Assembly: GCA_943324395.2 (NCBI GenBank)
Contig: CALPLL020000088.1
Coordinates: forward strand, 1 to 7,518
Reading direction: 5' to 3'
Origin: Rhizobium sp. Q54
GTDB lineage: Bacteria > Bacteroidota > Bacteroidia > Flavobacteriales > Flavobacteriaceae
Length of the DNA stretch: 7,518 nt
A program made the position numbers and the translations under genes. A model generated the notes under the pieces. It saw only the letters and a program-made list of their open reading frames with translations, was not told the DNA's origin and ran no database searches. This document shows positions 1-5,345 of this stretch, in pieces. Every line of letters starts with the position of its first letter. Position 1 is the stretch's first letter.

Positions 1-486
1 GTTTAACATTTCTAAAATTTGTTCCCCTTTTAGAGCCACTACAATTGAAGTGTTTTCAAAAGGCATAATTTCAAATGCAGTTTTTAAAGTTACATTTCCT
101 TTAGGAATAATTGATCTGATACCGCCATTATTTAATAAACACATGTCCACTTGTTTGTTCTCTCTTGAACTGAAAATTGCGTTTCCTTTTTGTAAAGTTA
201 TGTCAGCTAGAAGATTACCGATTGTAGTTTGGTATTTTCCTGATTTATCTAATGTTTCTGGAGCATAAGAAATTGGGGTGTTTAATTCGGAATCAATATG
301 TTCGCGATAGGGTTTTATAAATGAATCTATTGCTACTACGCTACTGTTTTTATTGGTTACACCAAAATCTTTTGCTTCAATTTTTGTGACATAATATTTA
401 TGTTCTGCACAAGAAAATAATAGAAAAAATGTTAAGATTAAACCAAAACACCTTAAAATAACGTTATACTTTTTTAGATTTACCAT
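1..486 (-). CDS. 5'-nucleotidase C-terminal domain lipoprotein, partial (3' end outside window)
   Basis: I translated the minus strand from the ATG at 486-484; the frame stays open for 162 codons to the window edge, so the C-terminus is missing. Residues 1-26 form a lipoprotein signal peptide: a short basic start, a hydrophobic run and the lipobox LFSC with Cys26. The mature part matches the substrate-binding C-terminal domain of UshA-type 5'-nucleotidases: GNLLAD at 90-95, NNGGIR at 119-124 and the MPFEN segment at 141-145. In the family this domain binds the nucleoside while a separate metallophosphatase domain carries the metal site. Here the binding domain starts soon after the signal peptide, so no metallophosphatase domain precedes it. 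In flavobacteria the two halves are commonly separate neighbouring genes, so I infer a partner just left of the window. The likely place of action is a membrane-anchored position in the envelope, releasing nucleosides and phosphate. It is divergent from the next gene. Family call is firm; substrate is unknown. Confidence 0.85.
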   Translation of the reverse strand, partial: MVNLKKYNVILRCFGLILTFFLLFSCAEHKYYVTKIEAKDFGVTNKNSSVVAIDSFIKPYREHIDSELNTPISYAPETLDKSGKYQTTIGNLLADITLQKGNAIFSSRENKQVDMCLLNNGGIRSIIPKGNVTLKTAFEIMPFENTSIVVALKGEQILEMLN

Positions 487-499
487 CGAAATTGCAACT

Positions 500-513
500 A
501 ATTTAATTAAATT
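500..513. promoter_or_regulatory. 14-bp perfect palindrome in the divergent promoter spacer
   Basis: AATTTAATTAAATT reads identically on both strands and sits in the 47-bp spacer between two divergent genes. It overlaps the plus-strand -7 box at 508-515 (TAAATTTG) and a weaker minus-strand -7-like box at 505-498 (TAAATTAG, 7 of 8 to TAnnTTTG with the two n positions free). It could be an operator or simply the shared AT-rich core of two facing promoters. Palindromes of A and T arise often by chance at this base composition, so the call is weak. Confidence 0.3.
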
Positions 514-515
514 TG
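508..515 (+). promoter_or_regulatory. Bacteroidota-type -7 box upstream of the DUF6913-dapA unit
   Basis: TAAATTTG matches the TAnnTTTG -7 consensus of the Bacteroidota primary sigma factor. The expected start of transcription is about 3-6 bases downstream, giving a leader of roughly 13-15 bases before the ATG at 534. The -33 element is poor: the only nearby TTG (492-494) is 13 bases upstream of the box, shorter than the usual spacing of about 17-23. The promoter is therefore plausible but not strong. Confidence 0.4.
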
Positions 516-533
516 TAATTAAGTAAATGTACT

Positions 534-1052
534 ATGTTTTTGAATATAATAAAGAATTTTTTATTAAAAAATAAGGTTAGCAAATTGTTATCAAATTCAC
601 CTGCTAATCAAACTGAAGGCTTAATAAAAAGCGTTGGTGTTATATTTGATGGAAATTTGACTTTAGATATAGAAAATGTTATTCACCAATTGATTAAACA
701 TGGTATTGAAGAAAACCAAATCAAAGTATTGATTTTCAAAAACAAAATTAACAAAAATGAAGTTTATAATCATGAAGTTTTTACTTATAAAGAGATCAAT
801 TTATCAGGTGAAATAACTAATCCAAAAGCCGAATTATTCTTAAAAACAAAATTCGATTTACTTATTAATTATCATGAATTTGATAAAATTCCACTTGTAT
901 ATTCGTCTTATTTGTCAAATGCAATTTTTAAAGTTGGCTTTACCTCTAAAGATAAAATTGTAAATCAATTTATGATTAATACAAGCCTTGAAAATTACCA
1001 ACTATTTTTAGATGAGCTATTTAAATACTTAAAAATATTAAACAAAATATAA
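534..1052 (+). CDS. DUF6913 family protein of unknown function
   Basis: This is a 172-residue Lys/Asn/Ile-rich protein that I recognise, with moderate certainty, as the flavobacterial DUF6913 family, often found just before dapA. No function is known to me. It begins with a basic amphipathic stretch (residues 1-20, rich in Lys, Leu and Ile) that is too charged for a signal peptide, so it is probably cytoplasmic. Next comes a beta-strand-like GVIFDGN motif (about 35-41), an alternating alpha/beta pattern, and a conserved-looking LLINYHEF segment (about 108-115) followed by a Lys/Phe/Gly-rich part and a helical C-terminus. There are no cysteines and no obvious catalytic or nucleotide-binding motif. 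The ATG at 534 suits the upstream -7 box; an ATG at 527 is out of frame. Only 11 bp separate it from dapA, so the two are very likely co-transcribed. A link to lysine or cell-wall precursor synthesis would rest on context alone. Confidence 0.75.
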   Translation: MFLNIIKNFLLKNKVSKLLSNSPANQTEGLIKSVGVIFDGNLTLDIENVIHQLIKHGIEENQIKVLIFKNKINKNEVYNHEVFTYKEINLSGEITNPKAELFLKTKFDLLINYHEFDKIPLVYSSYLSNAIFKVGFTSKDKIVNQFMINTSLENYQLFLDELFKYLKILNKI

Positions 1053-1063
1053 AATCGATAATT

Positions 1064-1942
1064 ATGAAGTCATTAATAGGAACAGGAGTTGCGCTTGTTA
1101 CCCCTTTTAAAAAAGATTTTTCTGTAGATGTTGAAGCATTAGCCCGAATTGTGAATTATCAAATTGAAAATGGAATAAACTACCTTGTAATTCTTGGAAC
1201 TACTGCCGAAAATGCAACGTTAAATCAAGAGGAAAAAGAGTTGGTAATTGACACTGTAGTTTCAACAAATAAAGGTCGTTTGCCACTTGTTTTGGGTGTT
1301 GGTGGAAACAATACTCAAAAGATTATTGAGGAATTGAAAACTCGTGATTTTTCTAATTTTGTGGCTATTTTATCGGTTTCTCCGTATTATAATAAACCAA
1401 CACAAGAAGGTATTTACCAGCATTTTAAAGCTATAGCAAACGCTTCTCCTGTTCCTGTAATATTATATAACGTACCTGGAAGAACGGGTAGTAATGTGTT
1501 GCCATCAACAGTACTTCGTCTTGCAAATGATTTTAAAAATGTGGTTGCAATAAAAGAAGCTGCAGGGGATCTTGTTCAAGCGATGAGCATAATAAAAGAT
1601 AAACCTAAAGATTTTCTTGTTATTTCAGGTGATGATATGATTGCTTTGCCGATGGTTTTGGCGGGTGGAAGTGGAGTAATTTCAGTTATTGGACAAGGTT
1701 TTCCAAAACAATTTTCAGATTTAATTCAATTGGGTTTAGATAGAAAAGTTGATGAAGCCTATAAATTACATTATAATTTATCAGTTAGTATTGATATGAT
1801 TTTCGAACAAGGAAATCCAGGAGGTATTAAAGAAGTGTTGAAATCACTAGGAATTTCTGATAATTGCATGCGATTGCCACTCGTGAATGTAAATTTAGAT
1901 TTAGCAAATAGAATTGAATTATTTGTTCAAAAAAACAAATAG
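1064..1942 (+). CDS. dapA: 4-hydroxy-tetrahydrodipicolinate synthase (DapA)
   Basis: DapA condenses pyruvate with aspartate semialdehyde, the first committed step to diaminopimelate and lysine; it is a cytoplasmic TIM-barrel enzyme. At 292 residues the length is the family norm, and the start [15 protein letters not shown] is typical. The Schiff-base lysine is Lys164 in IKEAAGD. The proton-relay residues fit Thr47 (GTTAE, 45-49), Tyr109 (SPYYNKP) and Tyr135 (LYNVPGRTG, 134-142), with Arg140 for substrate carboxylate binding. The usual GTTGE motif reads GTTAE here, a Gly-to-Ala change at 48. It lies 11 bp behind the DUF6913 gene and has no promoter of its own that I can see. N-acetylneuraminate lyases share the fold, but the [11 protein letters not shown] and KEAAGD motifs together favour DapA. 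Feedback by lysine cannot be judged from sequence by eye. Confidence 0.95.
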   Translation: MKSLIGTGVALVTPFKKDFSVDVEALARIVNYQIENGINYLVILGTTAENATLNQEEKELVIDTVVSTNKGRLPLVLGVGGNNTQKIIEELKTRDFSNFVAILSVSPYYNKPTQEGIYQHFKAIANASPVPVILYNVPGRTGSNVLPSTVLRLANDFKNVVAIKEAAGDLVQAMSIIKDKPKDFLVISGDDMIALPMVLAGGSGVISVIGQGFPKQFSDLIQLGLDRKVDEAYKLHYNLSVSIDMIFEQGNPGGIKEVLKSLGISDNCMRLPLVNVNLDLANRIELFVQKNK

Positions 1943-1985
1943 CAAACAGTTAAATTTCACCTAAATTATTAATAAAAAAAATATT

Positions 1986-2015
1986 TTGTAGTCGCTAAAT
2001 TAATAACTAAATTTG
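1986..2015 (+). promoter_or_regulatory. Promoter of the bamD-rpoZ-coaBC-porD-recN cluster
   Basis: This is the best promoter match of the window. The -33 TTG is at 1986-1988 (within TTTTG), then a 19-base spacer, then the -7 box TAAATTTG at 2008-2015, a full match to TAnnTTTG. Transcription should begin near 2019-2022, leaving a leader of about 50 bases before bamD. The rest of the 128-bp gap back to dapA (1943-1985) is AT-rich and shows no rho-independent terminator. Confidence 0.7.
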
Positions 2016-2023
2016 CAGTTCGT

Positions 2024-2049
2024 TTTTTATGTCTATAACACCATAAAAA
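2024..2049 (+). other. Leader hairpin enclosing a five-codon mini-ORF ahead of bamD
   Basis: TTTTTATG at 2024-2031 is the exact reverse complement of CATAAAAA at 2042-2049, with a 10-base loop. This gives an AU-rich 8-bp stem in the predicted bamD leader. The ATG inside the 5' arm (2029-2031) opens a frame of five codons (MSITP) ending at TAA 2044-2046, 24 bases before the bamD ATG. No T-tract follows the stem, so it is not a terminator. Whether it is folded or translated is unknown; chance is a fair alternative in this base composition. Confidence 0.25.
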
Positions 2050-2070
2050 CTGCAGAAACTCAATAAAATA

Positions 2071-2865
2071 ATGAAAAAATACATCTATATAGTTTTAATA
2101 ATTATCGGTTTTTCGTCTTGTAGCGAATATCAAAAAGCCTTAAAATCTGAAGATCTTACGGTTAAATTTGATCAAGCTTCAAAAAAATACGAAAAAGGTA
2201 AATACTACAAAGCTATCACTCTTTTCGAGCAAATGGCTCCTTCTTTTAGAGGTAATACCCAATCAGAAAAGATGTTTTATATGTTTTCTCAATCGTATTA
2301 TAAAACCAAACAATATTATTTAGCTGGTTATCAATTTGAAAGTTTTGCTGCAGGATACCCTAAAAGTGATAAATTAGAAGAAGCTTCTTTTTTAGGTGCC
2401 AAATGTTATACAATGTTATCACCAGAATATAGTTTAGATCAAACAGACACAGAAAAAGCTATTAATAAATTGCAATCATTTATTGATACATTTCCAAATT
2501 CATCTTACATGCCTGAAGCAAATTTATCTGTTAAAACTTTAAGAGAAAAAATCGAGAAAAAAGCATATGAAAATGCTTACGGTTATAATAAAATTGCTGA
2601 CTATAAATCGGCCTTAATTGCCTTGGACAACTTTATTATAGATTATCCGGGTACCCCATTTAAAGAAAAAGCATTGTATTATCGATTGGATTCAGCTTAT
2701 CAATTAGCAATAAATAGTATTCCTTCAAAAATGGAAGAAAGATTAAATGTGGCTAAAACCGCATATGCTAATTTGATGAAATTCAAATCAAATACAGAAT
2801 ACAAACAAAAAGCTGATGAAATGTTAGCTAAGATTAATACAGATTTAAAACAATTTTCAAAATAA
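2071..2865 (+). CDS. bamD: Outer membrane protein assembly factor BamD (lipoprotein)
   Basis: BamD is the TPR lipoprotein that works with BamA on the periplasmic face of the outer membrane to insert beta-barrel proteins. The protein has 264 residues. Residues 1-17 form a lipoprotein signal: MKK, an Ile/Leu/Val run and the lipobox FSSC with Cys17 as the lipidated residue. The mature part opens with SEYQKALKSED, a start typical of Bacteroidota BamD. Helical TPR-like repeats follow: about 36-56 (KYEKGKYYKAITLFEQ), about 67-98 (MFYMFSQSYYKTKQYYLAGYQFE and on), about 105-145 and about 165-200 (ALIALDNFIIDYPGTPFKEKA). It is first in the cluster, behind a strong promoter, and rpoZ follows 10 bp downstream. 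The family call rests on lipobox plus repeat pattern plus position; other TPR lipoproteins look similar, but the neighbours make BamD the clear choice. Confidence 0.9.
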   Translation: MKKYIYIVLIIIGFSSCSEYQKALKSEDLTVKFDQASKKYEKGKYYKAITLFEQMAPSFRGNTQSEKMFYMFSQSYYKTKQYYLAGYQFESFAAGYPKSDKLEEASFLGAKCYTMLSPEYSLDQTDTEKAINKLQSFIDTFPNSSYMPEANLSVKTLREKIEKKAYENAYGYNKIADYKSALIALDNFIIDYPGTPFKEKALYYRLDSAYQLAINSIPSKMEERLNVAKTAYANLMKFKSNTEYKQKADEMLAKINTDLKQFSK

Positions 2866-2875
2866 TTAGAAAGTC

Positions 2876-3193
2876 ATGGATTTAAAAAAGACGAATGCTC
2901 CAGTAAATACGATTACTTACAACAAAAGTAAAATTGAAGAGCCAACGGGTAATGTTTATGAAGCAATTACTATTATGGCTAAAAGAGCGAATCAAATTAA
3001 CTCTGAAATCAAAAAAGAATTGACTGAAAAGTTGGAAGAATTTGCAACTTACAATGACAGTTTAGAAGAAGTGTTCGAAAATAAGGAACAGATTGAAGTT
3101 TCTAAATTTTACGAAAAATTGCCTAAACCACACGCTTTAGCAGTTCAAGAGTGGTTAGATGACAAAATCTACTACAGAGAAACAAATAAATAA
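2876..3193 (+). CDS. rpoZ: DNA-directed RNA polymerase omega subunit (Rpb6/RpoZ family)
   Basis: Omega is the small subunit that binds the beta' subunit and helps RNA polymerase assemble; it is cytoplasmic. This 105-residue protein carries the family core NVYEAITIMAKRANQI at 26-41, equivalent to the SRYELVxxAAKRARQL helix of canonical omega. The C-terminal half is divergent: an acidic stretch (about 47-75) followed by PKPHALAVQEWLDDKIYY (about 84-101), which takes the place of the usual short tail. This long, divergent form is the one seen in Bacteroidota and is easily missed by searches built on proteobacterial omega. It is 10 bp behind bamD and 6 bp ahead of coaBC, so it is surely co-transcribed. 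The context (omega next to the Dfp/CoaBC gene) also occurs in several other phyla, which supports the call. Confidence 0.85.
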   Translation: MDLKKTNAPVNTITYNKSKIEEPTGNVYEAITIMAKRANQINSEIKKELTEKLEEFATYNDSLEEVFENKEQIEVSKFYEKLPKPHALAVQEWLDDKIYYRETNK

Positions 3194-3199
3194 ACTAAA

Positions 3200-4441
3200 A
3201 TGTCAGTTTTAAGCGGTAAAAAAATAGTACTAGGAATTTCTGGTGGAATTGCTGCTTATAAAACTGCCTCATTAGTTAGGTTATTCATAAAAGCAGGTGC
3301 ACATGTCCAAGTGATAATGACACCTGCTTCTAAGGATTTTATAACCCCGTTAACTTTATCTACACTATCCAAGAGACCCGTTTTTTCTAGCTTTTATAAA
3401 GAAGATGAAACGTTAGATTCAGGAGTCGAAAATTCAAATCAAAATTTAGAGTGGAACAATCATGTTGAAATTGGACTTTGGGCTGATTTCATGATTATAG
3501 CACCAGCTACTGCAAATACCTTATCTAAAATGGCTAATGGAATTTGTGATAACTTACTTGTAGCGACCTATTTATCAGCAAAATGTCCCGTATTTTTTGC
3601 ACCTGCAATGGATTTGGACATGTATAAGCATCCTTCAACAATTGAGAGTTTCAAAAAACTTAAATCTTTTGGAAATACAATCATTCCTGCCGAAACTGGA
3701 GAATTAGCTAGCGGACTTTCTGGAGAAGGTAGAATGGCCGAACCTGAAAATATTGTTTCTTTTATAGAAAATAAATTGGATTCGGAGTTGCCACTCAAAG
3801 GAAAAAAAATTCTAATAACAGCTGGACCAACCTATGAAGCAATAGATCCTGTTCGATTTATTGGAAACCATTCCTCAGGAAAAATGGGTTATGATTTGGC
3901 TATATGTGCTGCAAATTATGGAGCTTCAGTACTATTAATTTCTGGACCAACTCATTTATCAATTAGTAATGATTTAGTTCAGGTTGTTAATGTTAATTCT
4001 GCTGAGGAAATGCATTCTCAATGTCATAAATATTTTAATACTGCCGATGTTTTTATCGGTGCTGCGGCTGTAGCAGATTATCGGCCAAAAAATACGGCAC
4101 TTCATAAAATAAAAAAGACAGAAGAATCGTTTGTTATTGAATTGGAAAAAACAATAGATATATTAGAATCATTAGGAAACATAAAGGAAAAACAATTTTT
4201 AATCGGTTTTGCATTAGAAACAGATAATGAAATTGAAAATGCAAAGCTTAAAGTTCAGAAAAAAAACTTAGATTTGATAGTTTTAAATTCCTTACAAGAC
4301 AAAGGAGCTGGTTTTGGTGGCACAACTAATAAAGTTACTTTTATTGACAGTGATTTCAATGTGTTTCCAATGGAATTAAAAACTAAAGAAGAGGTTGCTA
4401 ACGATATTTTAATTAAAATAATTGCTCGCTATGAAGCTTAA
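3200..4441 (+). CDS. coaBC: Bifunctional CoaBC: phosphopantothenoylcysteine decarboxylase / phosphopantothenate-cysteine ligase
   Basis: This cytoplasmic enzyme carries out two successive steps of coenzyme A synthesis: CTP-dependent joining of 4'-phosphopantothenate with cysteine (CoaB), then FMN-dependent decarboxylation to 4'-phosphopantetheine (CoaC). The 413 residues are full length. CoaC spans about 1-195: the flavin-site loop GISGGIAAYK (12-21), the catalytic His88 in NHVEIGLWAD, PATANT (102-107) and the substrate clamp PAMDLDM (135-141). CoaB spans about 200-413: ITAGPTYEAIDPVRFIGNHSSGKMG (206-230, with the conserved Asn223), AAVADYRP (289-296), KIKK (303-306) and GFALET (336-341). Two features are unusual beside the E. 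coli enzyme. The clamp has Asp138 where PAMNxxMW has Asn, and the flexible loop ELASGLSGEGRM (168-179) has Ser171 where the redox cysteine (E. coli Cys158) sits. The last 11 bases overlap the next gene. Confidence 0.95.
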   Translation: MSVLSGKKIVLGISGGIAAYKTASLVRLFIKAGAHVQVIMTPASKDFITPLTLSTLSKRPVFSSFYKEDETLDSGVENSNQNLEWNNHVEIGLWADFMIIAPATANTLSKMANGICDNLLVATYLSAKCPVFFAPAMDLDMYKHPSTIESFKKLKSFGNTIIPAETGELASGLSGEGRMAEPENIVSFIENKLDSELPLKGKKILITAGPTYEAIDPVRFIGNHSSGKMGYDLAICAANYGASVLLISGPTHLSISNDLVQVVNVNSAEEMHSQCHKYFNTADVFIGAAAVADYRPKNTALHKIKKTEESFVIELEKTIDILESLGNIKEKQFLIGFALETDNEIENAKLKVQKKNLDLIVLNSLQDKGAGFGGTTNKVTFIDSDFNVFPMELKTKEEVANDILIKIIARYEA

Positions 4442-5321
4442 ATTATATAGTTTTCTTTTATTATTATTTTTTGGTATTACTCAAGCGCAACAATTAAATT
4501 GTACTGTAAATGTGAATGCCGATCAAATTACAATTACAAACAAACAAATTTTTAGTACTTTAGAAAAATCACTAAATGATTTTATAAACAAAACAGATTG
4601 GACAGGAAAAGTATACAAACAAGAAGAAAAAATTAATTGTTCAATGTATATTACGGTAACGGCCTATGATTCTAATCAATTTACTGCTACAATTCAAGTT
4701 CAATCTTCTCGACCAATTTATAATTCCTCTTATTCTTCACCAATTTTGAATTTTAACGACAAAGATTTTTCATTTAAATACAATGAATTTGAAAATTTAA
4801 ATTTCAATCCTACCAATTTTGAATCTAATTTAATTTCTGTAGTTGCCTTTTACAGTTATGTAATTATTGGAATGGATGCAGATACATTTACGAAACTAGG
4901 TGGTAGTAAATATCTTGAAACTGCTCAGGATGTTTCCAATGTTGCAATTTCTGGAGGTTATAAAGGTTGGGGGCAAGCTGACGGTACACAAAACCGTTAT
5001 TTTCTAATAAATGACATGCTTTCCAATACTTTTAGTCCGTTTAGGGAAGCATTATACGAATATCATTTTGAAGGACTTGATATTATGCACAGTGATTTAA
5101 AAACTGCAAAACTTAAAATTAGTGATGCCATTTCTACACTTGGTAAAATTAATGAAACACGTCCAAATGCTTTTATTACCAGAATTTTCTTTGATGCTAA
5201 ATCAGATGAAATTGTTTCTGTTTTTTCAGCCGGACCATCAATAGATATCAAAGAATTAATGGGAAAATTAAATTCGATTTCTCCAATTAATTCATCTAAA
5301 TGGGCGCAAATTAAGTATTAA
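4431..5321 (+). CDS. porD: DUF4835 family exported protein (named PorD, type IX secretion-associated)
   Basis: I recognise this 296-residue protein as the Bacteroidota DUF4835 family, which reference annotation names type IX secretion system protein PorD; the direct experimental basis for that role is thin as far as I know. Residues 1-19 form a signal peptide (MKLK, a Leu/Phe-rich core, then ITQA), with likely cleavage before Gln20. Cys24 is not in a lipobox, so a soluble or otherwise anchored envelope protein is expected. Family landmarks are LNCTVNVNADQI near the mature start, the FSTLEKSLNDFINKTDW helix, IQVQSSRPIYNSSY, the VAFYSYVIIGMDADTF segment and the C-terminal FFDAKSDEIVSVFSAGP. I chose the ATG at 4431 because it gives a proper signal peptide; an in-frame TTG at 4422 would add only MLA. 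The ATG lies inside the last codons of coaBC (11-bp overlap), which suggests translational coupling. Confidence 0.85.
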   Translation: MKLKLYSFLLLLFFGITQAQQLNCTVNVNADQITITNKQIFSTLEKSLNDFINKTDWTGKVYKQEEKINCSMYITVTAYDSNQFTATIQVQSSRPIYNSSYSSPILNFNDKDFSFKYNEFENLNFNPTNFESNLISVVAFYSYVIIGMDADTFTKLGGSKYLETAQDVSNVAISGGYKGWGQADGTQNRYFLINDMLSNTFSPFREALYEYHFEGLDIMHSDLKTAKLKISDAISTLGKINETRPNAFITRIFFDAKSDEIVSVFSAGPSIDIKELMGKLNSISPINSSKWAQIKY

Positions 5322-5345
5322 TAGGTTTAAATATATATTGATTTA

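Noticed and set aside
50..268. Plus-strand open frame of 72 codons
   Set aside because: It lies antisense to the nucleotidase-domain lipoprotein, whose frame shows clear family motifs; the plus-strand product resembles nothing I know and has no promoter.
1920..1941. Inverted repeat TATTTGTT / AACAAATA-like around the dapA stop codon as a terminator
   Set aside because: The stem is about 8 bp, nearly all A-U, with a poly-A loop, and no T-tract follows, so it does not fit a rho-independent terminator.
3568..3798. Minus-strand open frame of 76 codons inside coaBC
   Set aside because: It is antisense to conserved CoaC motifs and its composition is what the reverse strand of that coding frame gives.
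4422..4430. TTG start nine bases upstream of the porD ATG
   Set aside because: It adds only three residues before a well-formed signal peptide; the ATG at 4431 is the simpler start.
5063..5251. Minus-strand open frame of 62 codons inside porD
   Set aside because: Shadow of the DUF4835 coding frame, with no recognisable domain and no start context.
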